This document shows, one piece after another, positions 44,651 through 55,664 of a DNA stretch of 64,000 nt (the stretch's first letter is position 1; each line of letters begins with the position of its first letter). The position numbers and the translations under genes were made by a program. Under the pieces are notes generated by a model. The model was not told the DNA's origin. It did not search any database and worked only from the letters and a program-made list of their open reading frames with translations. This DNA is from Arctopsyche grandis (taxonomy: Eukaryota; Arthropoda; Insecta; Trichoptera; Hydropsychidae): assembly GCF_051622035.1 (NCBI RefSeq), contig NC_135362.1, positions 22,281,001 through 22,345,000 on the forward strand. Direction: 5' to 3'.

Positions 44651-47600
44651 CAAAAATCTTTAGCGTCTTTCAAAATTAGACAAGGAATAACCGTAATTTT
44701 ATTGCCATATTAAGGCGGCTTTTAATATTTTTAGAATTTAAATAAAGCTATTCATTGAAAAAGCACTTTTCCAAACTTAATATTCTTAATTTTATTTTAA
44801 AAAGGGATTTTCATGAAATACTGACGGATAAATGGTTTTTCACCGAGAGCCAATATTTCGATATATACATACTTATTTACATATGTATGTAACTACTGAT
44901 CTTATACAATAGCACAATGATATATTGAACTCTTCGAGAAATATTACATACATGTATATATTTTTAACGAGCTGTTTTTATTATTTACTGAAATTAAACG
45001 AAGACTGGGTTTATTAAACTTGATTGATTTTACTGTCTTTAGTACATATGTATGTACATACATAAATAGGTATTGAGAATGAAGTTTCTATTCTTGCCAA
45101 AGCCGGCTTACTGATCCGATTATCCACTGATTTAATCCGTCTTTATACATATTATAGGTTGCAAATTGCTGTCTTCTATCAATTCGATTTCATCATTGTA
45201 TTATATCGAGATTATGTTTATTTTTAACGATTGTAAATATAATTTGAAGCCGAATTAGCCGCCTCGAAGAGTATGCAGATTTAATTTTATGACAAATAAA
45301 ATTTTATTTCATTAGAAGTGAGACGGTTCTTTGTTTCGTTTATCTCATTTGCATGGTTGTAGAAAGTGAAATATACACACAAACGATTGTGGTTCGTACG
45401 ATAGTTTATTCTACGCAAGTCGCATACAAAAATAGTTCATTTGTGTGTGATTATGAATAGCGCGAAACGACTAAATTTCAAGGTATTTTTCATCGCTTTC
45501 TAATCTTATCTTTTCGTATAAATAAAACGAAATAATTGTAGTTAAAACTTCACGCAAATGTTTACCGTATCACGTGATTAGTCCGTATTCAAATTTAGGT
45601 ATTGAAAACGACGAATTTGAGAGTCGCTCGTTTACATTACAAAATATGTTATGATCGCATACGTACATATGTTTGTATTAAAAACAATTATATTTAATGG
45701 TCATATCTTGCAAATAGCTAAGAATCGGCATTCGATTAAAATTTTGTTGAATACATTTCCAAAATTCATATCTACCGGTTAAAATTGTTTTTGTAGATAA
45801 TTTGATGGAAAAAATTAATATTCGTGTTTTACACGGCCATTTCAAGGCTTAAAATATTATATGTGAGCAGGAATTTCATACATAGATAAATTAAAATCAC
45901 TCGTTTTCTCATGTGTCGAAAGTATACGCAAAAACGTGTTTGATTCGTATTCCCAACGCTAATTTTTATTATTATTATAATGTTGCACAATTTGTTAATG
46001 AAAAAAAAAACTAATGATAAGTTTTCGTATTCACGAGCAATATTGATTTCCATTATTATTTCAAGTCGAGCAAAAAATGCATAATCTTACAAATCATTGA
46101 ATCAACGCCACACTTACATATTTGATATTATAATACCTAGATTTTGATATTTCCATTATCACAATATCCTATCAGAAATATGTATAAATACAAATCTCAC
46201 AGTATTAAAATTGATGTTATCTTTAAGTTTCTTTTTATGTCTGACAATTTAATGCTCATATCTAAATAGTAACTAACACTACTAGGATCGTGATCATGAG
46301 TCACGGTTTCAATTTACAGCATTATTTACATTAGGTGTCAATATTTGAGGATTTTGTTAGTCACTTGTCTGATTTAACTGCTCGCTTGTTAGCGAGACGC
46401 CAAAAATGATCTAAATCCAGTATTCGGATGGCGTTAAATTCAAAAACGAATATAGGGACGATGTGCTATATTTCAAGTTCGATTAACGTCATTTGATCGG
46501 TGATGTGTTGTATAATTTTAAATATCAATCCATTTCATACTGAAAAATTCTCTAGATATTGTATTATGCACGAATATAGGTGGAAAAAAAATCGGCTTGT
46601 TCGTGAGCCAATTTTTCGATTAGATAAATAAATTTGTCCGAAAATATGTATAATTAACTGCAAATGGATTCCGATATTTTCTGTTCGTTGGAAATAGTTT
46701 TGATGGAAATAAAATCGCTCCGAATGTCATTTTTAACCGAAATCATTAAAAGAGTCGTCTTCTCATTTTAAAATTAGAAGCTAATCTACACGTGGGTGAA
46801 TAAATATCGCTATGTATACATTTTAATATCGCTCCGCTAAGTTTTCATACGGACTTTGATAGATAGTCTTTAATTAGATTTTCTTCGTTTCCATTGAAAA
46901 GACAATTGAATTGAAGAGACAATAGTGGTCGATGTAAAGACTAAGTAAAATCGTGTTAATAAGACGTTGTAAATGCATATTACGCACGTGCATATATTAC
47001 ACGGATAATATGCTGCAATTCACTTAAGATAATATAGTCTCTTTAAAACGAAATCGTAGACCAAGTCTGGCTTAGAAATTCGGTTATGTAACATATTTGC
47101 CGTAAATAGTACAATATTATATACCTATGATATACATATTATATGAATTACAGGTAATGTACATTTTGCATTTGACTGTATTATTGTAAAATTTTATGTG
47201 TTTCGTTAGTTGGTTCACACGAAGCTTTCTTTTTCGGATCATTTAACGACAGTTGAAAATTTTGAAGTAGCGTCATAAAAGTGTTTTCAAAAGTTCATTC
47301 GGAGATACGTACGATTCTTGAGAATGCACGTTTCGAATTCAAGATAATTCACGCGGAAACTTTTGACTAAATGGTCAACGTATTCAGCAGTTATGTTTCG
47401 TACACATTTTATTGGCTTTTTTGTACGTGAAAAACTGCACTCTGTGTGGAGAATTTGACACACATTGCCTTCAATTTATGAGAAAATGCGATGAAAATTT
47501 TCCGGATTTTTCTCGAAATTGTTTGGATTTGCGTGAATATTTCGCGAGCGTGGATGTCGTCTGTGCGGTTAGGATAATTTTGGAATCTTTATTGTCGATG

Positions 47601-47755
47601 TGGAGAAAAATAAACGAATACGTTGAAAGGAGAGGCCCAAACCCCCAAATGTTTTTACTCTTTTAGTATTATACCTGATGTATAATATATATATATACTA
47701 TATCTAATATAATATACAAGACAAATTCAATGAAGCAAATTAATTTTATTAAATA
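44651..47755. other. repeat-poor non-coding stretch
   Basis: About 3.1 kb without a recognisable transposon, unlike most of the window. The longest plus frame (47412-47666) has no family match. If the first-exon model holds, this lies in the first intron of the adenylyl cyclase gene, where conserved regulatory sequence would be plausible. Confidence 0.35.
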
Positions 47756-48443
47756 CTAGCTGTATTATCCCGCTTTGCTCGGTATTTGTAATATAAACCG
47801 CTTAAACATGACTAATCTAATAGTAAACATTTTATTAAATTTGTTTGAATAGGTTTATCTATATACATAAAAATTAATGTCTGTGTCTGTGTCTCGAAAA
47901 GGCTCTTAAACCACTGAACCGATTACGATGGAACTTTCAGGATTTGGTGTATGCATGTCTGGGAAGATTATCGTGAAAAAAAACGGGAAAAAACGGGAAC
48001 GGAAACGGGAAAAACGGGACTGGGTGTCATTTGCAACGCTATAATTTCAAATGTTTTCGCGTCGCGACCAACGTGTTTGCTGCCTGCGTTTTTCCGACAA
48101 ATGGGAACGGGAACGGGAACGAGAATGGGAACGGGAACGGGATAGGGAACGGGAACGGGAATTGCATGCGTTATTGTGGCGTTGCAACGCATGCCGGGTT
48201 CAGCTAGTTTTATATAAATTTATTTGAATACTCATTTGTTTTTTTCATTAAATTGACTGTCACGCATAAATAAACATATATAGTAAGTCTCTTATAAAAA
48301 AATTATATGTATACCAGAATCCGGCGCATGCGCCCCCGCGGTTGTGCCCCCTAGGGCTTCGCCCCCGGGGACCGCGAACCCTTTGAATTGAAAAAAATCA
48401 AATCGGCGCCCATGGATCGAAAAAAAACTACGAACGAAAGTTT

Positions 48444-48470
<27 letters not shown>
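47756..48470 (-). mobile_element. older Helitron-like element hosting a younger one
   Basis: On the minus strand the sequence ends CGAGCAAAGCGGGATAATAC then AGCTAG, followed by T: a CTAG 3' terminus at the AT site. On the other side of the nested element (47858-48207), at 48309-48375, is a GC-rich block (CCCCCTAGGGCTTCGCCCCC), then a CATA run. The 5' limit is uncertain; the element identity rests on the terminus and context. Confidence 0.4.
47858..48207 (+). mobile_element. non-autonomous Helitron, short-array copy
   Basis: It starts TCTATATACATAAAAATTAA after an A and ends CAGCTAG before a T (insertion between A and T, no duplication). A 9-bp stem GCATGCGTT/AACGCATGC (48164-48194) lies just before the last 13 bases: the classic Helitron 3' hairpin plus CTRR. 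The interior has ACTGAACCGATTACGATGGA and a short GGGAAC/GGGAAT array (about 48106-48161). No helicase or other protein. Confidence 0.75.
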
Positions 48471-48474
<4 letters not shown>

Positions 48475-48506
48475 GCAAAGTCTCTTTCCAAATTATATAT
48501 GAGTTT

Positions 48507-48554
48507 ACTATATTTAAATTAAATTATATAATTATAATTTAATTTAAATATAGT
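48507..48554. repeat. perfect 22-bp AT palindrome
   Basis: The arm ACTATATTTAAATTAAATTA plus TA at 48507-48528 is exactly inverted at 48533-48554 across TAAT. No other signature surrounds it. Confidence 0.8.
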
Positions 48555-51500
48555 AGTAAGAATTTAGTGCGAGTTTTAAAACGTAGAAAAATTAATTTTA
48601 ATTAAAGAAAAACATTTTCATACATATACATATATTATTTTCGTGCTTTAAGTATTTAGGAATTTTTATACACGAGTCTTATGTAAAATTATCATTTGAA
48701 TTTATTCTGGAATTCTATTATTCTCCTTAAGCATACTCTATTTTTTTATTTCGTTTACATTTTCAAGGCAAACTAATTTAATTTTTAAATTGCCATCGTT
48801 ATGAAACTTCATGCTACATTTACATTTTATTAAATTCATATTATACATATACATATATGTTTTTATTAGATATATTACAAAAGTGTAAAATATTTTTTAA
48901 GACGAGCTATAGTTTATTGGTAACAGGTGTTATCAAAACTAGACCATCAAATTTGTAAAAGTAGAATAAATCTCGATTTTTGTATGTATAAATACACATA
49001 CATACATATGTGTATTATACAGATTATCCCGTAAGAATATGTTGACCCAAATGCTCAGCTTTAGATATCGAAATGAAAAAAAACAAACATCAAATTAAAT
49101 AATAGGATTTGTCCGAAAGTGTGTTGTTAAAAATAACTATTTATGAAAACACGCTAAGAAAATTTTGGGAGATTCAAATTTTTTTTAGGAATATTTGAAC
49201 AAAGGTTAAACACTCGGACAACTGTTGCTCCAACGCTCTGGAGGGATTTACCGTTTTTGTGTTGACGTTTTTCCTTAAGATTCATTGTAATATTAAATTA
49301 AATGGACATACTACATACACACAAATTTCAAGCTTTCGTATACGTTTAAAAATAGAAATTTATAAGGCAAGAGCGTCGAGATGAAAGCTGAAGCAATTTT
49401 TTTAATGCAGCTTACGTTTTGCCAACTGTTGTTCTTGTAAACATCATTCGGAGATTCAGCGGCGAAAGGTTTTTCATTGCTTTTCGAATTGTTTTGATTT
49501 GTAAAACCAACCAACACCGCATTATTTATAATGCATACATTTAAAACATCGTTCATCACCACGAGAACGCAAAAAAAAAAAAAAAACACTCGTAAATAAA
49601 CGTTATCGCTACTGTATCCTGGATGTAACGTAATAAATATTGATATGTATACATATTGTATGAAATGGCTGGATTTAATCCACGATTATCGACCGCATTA
49701 CTCGAATAATAGACGCGTGTCTAGTAATTTCGGCGAGTTCAGCACATATATTCCATTTCGAGAATATATTTATATGTACATATATTCAGAAATAGCACGA
49801 AAAGCTTCCCTAATCGCCATATACATTAGCGTACTTGTTTGTGAGATAATCGCCTAAGTTAGACAAACTGGGTGGAGAATAATTGCTTTTATACATTATG
49901 GAATCTTAGTTGTATTGTAATAAAGATTGCAACAATTCATGTGAACAAAATTAGGATGAGAAATTATTCCATTCAATACGAATTGTAAATAGATACATAG
50001 AATAGACACAAAAGGGAATGATCTAATATAAAATATAATAATAATATGTGCTCTGTGATTCAATACTTCAAAAGATACAACGTTCGTGCCACTTTTATCT
50101 TCAAAGTGGTCGTTATAATATTTCTTATTCCTTTTCCTTTGACAAATCGTATTTTTGAATCGTGTCACTTCTCATTCGGAGCTACGCCAACATTGCAATA
50201 ACCATATATTTATATCGATATTTTGCTTCTTTGGATCTGTCAAAGAAAAGAATCACGAGAATGTGCTTGAAAATACGTATGTACGTATGTATATGAAATT
50301 TATGCACTCTTTGATGCTCGTATAGATGTTTCAAATTGCTTGTTGTGTTACAAGGGTGTCTAAAGTTTCCAATGTTGTTATCAAACGATCGTAACATTTA
50401 TAAAATATGTATTATTATAGATTGAACGTGGTCATGTTCGAATGTTTTGATATACTGTAATATAAATGTGCATTTTATGATGATCGTAATTATTATCAGT
50501 GATAATTTGGACGAAAAGGGTAAATACTGGAAAAATGTGGGCAAGGTATTGATCGTCAATGAATTATATATATACACATTAGAACATTTCAAATTATGTT
50601 ACATATGTACATATATTCAAATTGAGAGAAATTATTGAAACAAACGTATTATTTAATATCACGATTTAAAAAAAATTCAATATAAATATGTATGATTTAC
50701 ATATATATATTTGATCGAATTTGTGGGCTAAAACATTGTATGTATAAGCAGTCTGTAAATATTTAAAATATTCATATTCAACATATGTACATATGTAGTA
50801 GTTTTATGTTTAAAAATTCATTTGATTTTCTACATGGTTTTCGACATATTCTATAATACTTATCCCTGTTGGTAAGATTTCGATAATATAAAAAGTATAA
50901 ATGTAGATGGCTTTTCTTCAGTGAGAATTTTCTAATATAATCAAATCTTTCGTTTTTTTTATTTCACGGAAGAGGATAGCCTCCATAGTTTATCAGGTAT
51001 TCAAATTAAGTAAAGTTAAATACGCAAAGTTAAAGGATTAATCGTTTTGAATACGAATTATTATTGTATTACTGTAACTTAGAAATTCTGGACTAATGTA
51101 AAGTGAAAAATTGCGAGTTTGTGAGATATGATGTTTTTGGGAGAATGCAATTTTTGTATTCAGTTTTAGGCAATTCAATTTTAAAATGTTCAGTAAGTAT
51201 TCAGTAAAAAAACATTAAACGGTCTGCGTAGAACAATAAACAATATTTTAAATCGTGAGACATCACATAAATACATATGCCGAATTCTCCGATTCTGGTA
51301 TCTTGGTATGGTCCGAACACTGCTGTTCTGTACTTGACCTACACTGATTTTGGTAGTTCCGTACATTGTTTTTTTAAATACTGTCAAATAATTAGTTATT
51401 TGCACGTTATATTTTGACTTGAAGCCCTTTCATAACAATATTTCATGTATTGCTTTTACTGGAATGTTTAAATCATGCAGTGATTTGATTTCTGTTTTCA

Positions 51501-51890
51501 TGTTTTTCAAGTATCTAAAAGAAACAGCAAAGAACTGGTCATATGAGTGTCATTCTTTTGAATTACTCACTATTTTATTTGAATACTAACCCTTTTATAT
51601 ACATTATTCATTATTTAAATTAACTACACACCATTTATTTTTTAATTGACCACAAACATACTGATCAATGGACACGGACCATTTATAATACAACCTAACC
51701 ATTTTGAAATATTACAGACAACTTATTTAATTTACTGACCCAAAGGGCGAATTAGGAACTGACCTTTTATATACATTAAAATTGTGCAAATATGTAGATC
51801 AAAACGCTTACAATACTGTCTTCGAAGATGGCTCGTTTTGTGTATTACATATATGTGAATCCAATGATAAAAAAGTCACACAGAGTAATT
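48555..51890. other. no recognisable gene; AT-rich
   Basis: Mostly AT-rich with TACATATGTACATA-type runs. Around 51590-51780 there are scattered ACTGACC / CCATTTAT words related to the array in ANAPC5 intron 9. I recognise no coding exon. Confidence 0.4.
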
Positions 51891-51891
51891 A

Positions 51892-52075
51892 AACCAGCAA
51901 CATAGTTCTGTGGTTGGTTTATAATGCTAAGAACTGAGGGGTCGTAGGTTCAAGCCCTGATCTAGTGTTGTTGGTCAGATTTTTAATATATGTCACTCCA
52001 GGTCGATCGTTTCCTATCAGAGTTTGCCAATTTATCTGATTTCATTGTTGAAACGGTTCCTGCTAAATTGACCAC
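51892..52075 (+). repeat. tRNA-derived SINE with clear B box
   Basis: The head AAACCAGCAACATAGTTCTG, then GGTCGTAGGTTCAAGCCCTG, which contains a good RNA polymerase III B box (GGTTCAAGCCC). The body is GTCGATCGTTTCCTATCAGA, TTTGCCAATTTATCTGATTT, CATTGTTGAAACGGTTCCTG. The 3' tail is missing, cut before the next element. Confidence 0.7.
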
Positions 52076-52125
52076 CTAACCTCATTATTCAACATGATTT
52101 TAATTTGATTTAAATTTTATAATAG

Positions 52126-52440
52126 TGTTGCGTACGGGTGGGTTCAGGATCCAACTTCACAGAATTAATTTATTGATTCAGGAGGTCCACATGTAACCAG
52201 CGCTCGCTCCAGAATAATCTGATATAGCGTATGTACCTCCTTATAAAGGACATTCCCTGATCCATTTATGTATCTATTGTCTAGGTACGTATAGGTTTAA
52301 GTCAGTCTCACGCACGCGCCCCGATTCTGAGAATTCTAACGGGAACTTACTGAGTGCCGTTCGGCCTAATCCGGGGGTCTCTATTATTCACCCCCGAATG
52401 CAATGACAGGGGATACTCTCTCCCGTGTTACCACGTTACA
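52126..52440 (-). mobile_element. probable solo LTR (minus strand)
   Basis: On the minus strand it runs from TGTAACGTGG to CGTACGCAACA (TG...CA ends), 315 bp. A TTTATAAGG TATA-like box and a later AATAAA are in LTR order. The GC-rich sequence differs from its surroundings. No convincing flanking duplication, so boundaries remain provisional. Confidence 0.5.
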
Positions 52441-52467
52441 GTGGTATTATAACTTTATATATAGTGC

Positions 52468-53231
52468 CAGTGGCGTAACTAGGAATTTTGGGCCTGTCAG
52501 CAAAAACTCATCAAGGACCCCCCCCTCGAATTTTTAAATCGAAATACCAAATTTTTGGTTTCGCAACGCAGTATTAATATAAATCAAATTATTGTTAATA
52601 TGTAGGTACATAATATAAGTCTCTTAATTTATCTCACCTATTTTAAAATTTCTTCTTTCGAGCCTTACTGTTTGCAAAATCATGAATTAGTTGTTTGAGG
52701 TCCATTTCGGCTGCTTCTTTGTGCTCAATTGTAAGCAAAGATAGTTCATTGAGTCTGGTTTGACCGATCGAATTTCTTTTGTAATCTTAAATTATTTTTA
52801 ATTTATTGAATGTTCTTTGTACACTAGCCACAGTTACCGGAAGAGTAAAAAATAACATGAATGCGGTATATACTTCTGAAAAAATCACTCCAAACAACTG
52901 TAGTAATTATGAAAATTGCCTTTCAAACAACTGTAGTAATTATGAAGATATTTCTTTATTAATAAAAGTACATGAGTAAATTGAGATTATAATTGATCTG
53001 AGAAAACTTCTGGATATATTTTTCTGAGATTCAAACAATGGTCTGGAACATCTGTTTCCGGCATATTAATAATTTTCCCAAGTTCAAGAAAAGTGAAATA
53101 GTTTTTCACTACCTGCATTCCACAAAACATGTCTGAATTTGAACAGTTATTTTGTCGATTTATGGCCCCCTATTTCCGTGGGCCCGTAAGCATTGCTTAC
53201 CCCCGCTACATAGTACATAGTTACGTCACTG
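52468..53231 (-). mobile_element. hAT element 1, transposase relic, 8-bp TSD
   Basis: The ends CAGTGGCGTAACTA and TAGTTACGTCACTG are inverse (13/14). TATAGTGC precedes it (52460-52467) and recurs directly after it (53232-53239). The minus strand retains the hAT C-terminal dimerisation region: LPVTVASVQRTFNKLKII, a stop, then RLNELSLLTIEHKEAAEMDL and a lysine-rich end at about 52650. Upstream relics and a 36-bp tandem duplication (CAACTGTAGTAATTATGAA twice, 52897-52945) show decay. Confidence 0.75.
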
Positions 53232-53238
53232 TATAGTG

Positions 53239-54257
53239 CAGTGGTTCTTAACGGGGGCGCCAGCGCCCCCTTGTGGGTGTTTTAAAGGTCTGGGGGGGGG
53301 GGGCGTTTTTAAATTTTTAACATTTGGGGGGCGTTACACGATACAGAAGTAAGATGGCTATCGAAATGAAATTGTTTAAAAAGATTTTATGCACTATTTG
53401 ATATATTCGGAAAGATAAATGAAAATCTCCTGAAGCTTCAAGGAAGCAATATCAGCCTTATTAAAGCCAAAGGCGTTATACTGAGTTTTATCAACAAACT
53501 CAAATTATTTCAAAATAATCTTCGTCGGCGAGAACTTCATCTATTTCCTTCTTTACAATAATTAAAAGAAGATATGCTCAAAGATTCTGATTTGGAAACA
53601 TACTGTAGCCACATTGACGCCCCTATCGAAGATATGTATGTATGATAATACGATTCAAAGACTTGTATGAACTTTTAATACCAGATTGGATAATTAATCT
53701 ATTTTTATCAGATGTAGAAAGTGTCAGTCAAAATTTAAAAGAGCAGTTTATTGAGCTACAAAATGACTGTGAAGCTAAAATAGTATTCAATCAATGTGAT
53801 TATGATGTTTTGTGGGTTTGTTTTCGCCATCGATACCCTCTGTGGAAAGAGGTAAAATTACCCATCGTAGCATTTCCTTCATCATATTTAGTAGAAAAGG
53901 AGGTTTGAGACTGTAATTAACTAAACTTGAACCGAATATTACGAAAATAGCGCAGTCACATGAGGCTCAAGGATCTCATTATTATTTTTTTTTTAATAAA
54001 AAATTCACATTTCCATTGAATTATTTACTTTTAAAATTGTAATAACATTATAATGTATGTAATGTTAATATGACATAAATGGCAATTAATACATAATGTT
54101 TATAAAAATAATCATGTTTTTTATTTGTAAAGAAAATCATTGCATGAAATACATACATAGAAAATAGAGTAATTTTTTGTGGGGGGAGGGGGGGGGGCGC
54201 TGGATAATTTTACTGTGGTAAAGGGGGCGATTCTCTCAATATGGTTAAGAAACACTG
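53239..54257 (+). mobile_element. hAT element 2 (ZBED5-like transposase relic), 8-bp TSD
   Basis: The ends CAGTGGTTCTTAAC and GTTAAGAAACACTG are inverse (13/14). GTATAGTG is duplicated exactly (53231-53238 and 54258-54265). The frame 53642-53908 encodes RFKDLYELLIPDWIINLFLS, then FIELQNDCEAK and VKLPIVAFPSSYLVEKEV, a recognisable stretch of the ZBED5/Buster-type hAT transposase. The N-terminal catalytic parts are deleted and the C-terminal half is frameshifted. It inserted exactly at the right edge of hAT element 1. Confidence 0.82.
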
Positions 54258-54265
54258 GTATAGTG

Positions 54266-54347
54266 CCTTGGGGGTAGTCATGCAATGACAACTTGGTAAA
54301 TTATACTTGGTAAATCATTATTTTTATTCATATTTTTATTGTTCCAG
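54266..54347 (+). promoter_or_regulatory. intron end with 3' splice site of the adenylyl cyclase gene
   Basis: TTCATATTTTTATTGTTCCAG is a good polypyrimidine tract and acceptor ending at 54347. It places the start of a 5' UTR-plus-coding exon at 54348, 63 bases before the ATG. The hAT element 2 ends only about 82 bp upstream. Confidence 0.5.
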
Positions 54348-54914
54348 AAGCAGTCACTGGTTAAAGCTGTCATTGAACTTGTGATGTGTATATCAGTGCA
54401 ACAGTAAAATATGGAGGAGGAGGGCCGTGATGGGGGTGGCGAAGCCCGAGGGCGGCTGTCCCTGTGCACGACGTTCCCTGAACCGGCACTGGAGCGACTT
54501 TACCAGTCGTACAGACTGAAACAAAAACGAGGAGGAGTAGCAGTCTTCGTCATAGCGGCGTTGCTGCTAGATGCGTGGGCAGCATTGTCAGCTCGGGGGG
54601 CACCTGCCTTCTGGAGCGGAGCCATCGGTGCAGCCGTGGCCGTGGGGCTCGCTCTGGTGGAGGTCCTGCGCGGGCGCTGCGCCCCCTGCAAGTGCATAGG
54701 GGGCAGAGTCGCCTCGGCGATCGCCTGCTTCGCCACCGTATTCTTCTTGCCGTCTGCTCCTCCTGTGTTGTGTCCTCTGCTGGTGGTCTACTTGCTGCTG
54801 GCTGCTCTGCCCCTCCGTCTGCGTTACTGCTTGCTGCTTGCGCTGCTTGTTGCCGTGCTGTATGGTGTGGCCGTGCAGTTTTTCACCGTGCACACTGAAA
54901 ATATCGTTCGACAG
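54348..54914 (+). CDS. transmembrane adenylyl cyclase, first coding exon (partial gene)
   Basis: Membrane adenylyl cyclases make cAMP from ATP. This exon (ATG at 54411, context AAAATGG) encodes 168 residues: an acidic, Gly-rich N-terminus, then PALERLYQSYRLKQKRGG, the conserved entry to the first membrane cassette, then several hydrophobic segments (FVIAALLLDAWAAL; GAIGAAVAVGLALVEVL; VASAIACFATVFFL; LCPLLVVYLLLAALPLRLRY; LLLALLVAVLYGVAVQFF). It ends at a GTATTG donor after ENIVRQ, in phase 0. The LYQ.Y...KQKR and LD pattern best fits type 3 cyclases; type 5/6, 1 and 8 are alternatives. The catalytic C1/C2 domains are not in the window. The exon is far more GC-rich than its flanks. Confidence 0.65.
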
Positions 54915-55078
54915 GTATTGAAAATTTCATTTTGTTAATCATTTCGTTTTAAAACTGGTCTAGCATTTGTCTGTCGTAGGGGATTCTCAAATACTAGCAA
55001 CTTATCGTTCAAAATACAATACAATCAATCGGTGACCTTGGTGGAACTTTTTATCGCTGACTTTTGAGAGTTTCTACA

Positions 55079-55657
55079 TCTACATATATGTATATATATA
55101 AATGAATGTCTGTGTGTGTGTGTCTCGAATAGGCTCCTAAACCACTGAACCGATTACGATGGAACTTTCAGGATTTGTTGTATGCATGTCTGGGAAGATT
55201 AAAAAAATCGCCCAAAAACAGGAACGGAAACGGGAAAAACGGGAATGAGTGTCATTGCAACGCTATAATTTCAAATGTTTTCGCTGCCTGCGTTTTTCCG
55301 ACAAATGGGAACGGGAACGAGAACGGGAACGGGAACGGGAACGGGAACGGGAACGGGAACGGGAACGGGAACGGGAACGGGAACGGGAACGGGAACGGGA
55401 ACGGGAACGGGAACGGGAACGGGAACGGGAACGGGAACGGGAACGGGAACGGGAACGGGAACGGGAACGGGAACGGGAACGGGAACGGGAACGGGAACGG
55501 GAACGGGAACGGGAACGGGAACGGGAACGGGAACGGGAACGGGAACGGGAACGGGATCGGGAACGGGAACGAAAAAGAGAACGGGAACGAAAAAGAGAAC
55601 GGGAACGGGAATTGAATGCGTTATTATGGCATTGCATCGCATGTAGGGTTCAGCTAG
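55079..55657 (+). mobile_element. non-autonomous Helitron with expanded (GGGAAC)n array
   Basis: Preceded by A, it starts TCTACATATATG, with GAATGTCTGTGTGTG, ACTGAACCGATTACGATGGA and TGTATGCATGTCTGGGAAGA as in the other copies. It ends CAGCTAG before T. The interior contains about 40 perfect tandem GGGAAC units flanked by variants. The 3' hairpin is mutated here (GCATCGCATG) but recognisable. Confidence 0.75.
55307..55612. repeat. (GGGAAC)n hexanucleotide array
   Basis: From 55323 to about 55556 the array is almost pure GGGAAC. Units with GAGAAC, GGGATC and GAAAAAGAGAAC occur at the margins. G3-N3-G3 periodicity makes every four units a canonical quadruplex motif on the plus strand. It creates fortuitous Arg-Glu, Gly-Asn, Gly-Thr, Arg-Ser and Val-Pro frames. 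Confidence 0.97.
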
Positions 55658-55664
55658 TAGGGTA

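Noticed and set aside
51892-51965. Functional tRNA gene
   Set aside because: A B box is present, but the acceptor stem and cloverleaf are not formed and the sequence continues into the SINE body.
55307-55612. CRISPR-like array
   Set aside because: The 6-bp unit repeats without spacers; it is a microsatellite in an animal genome.
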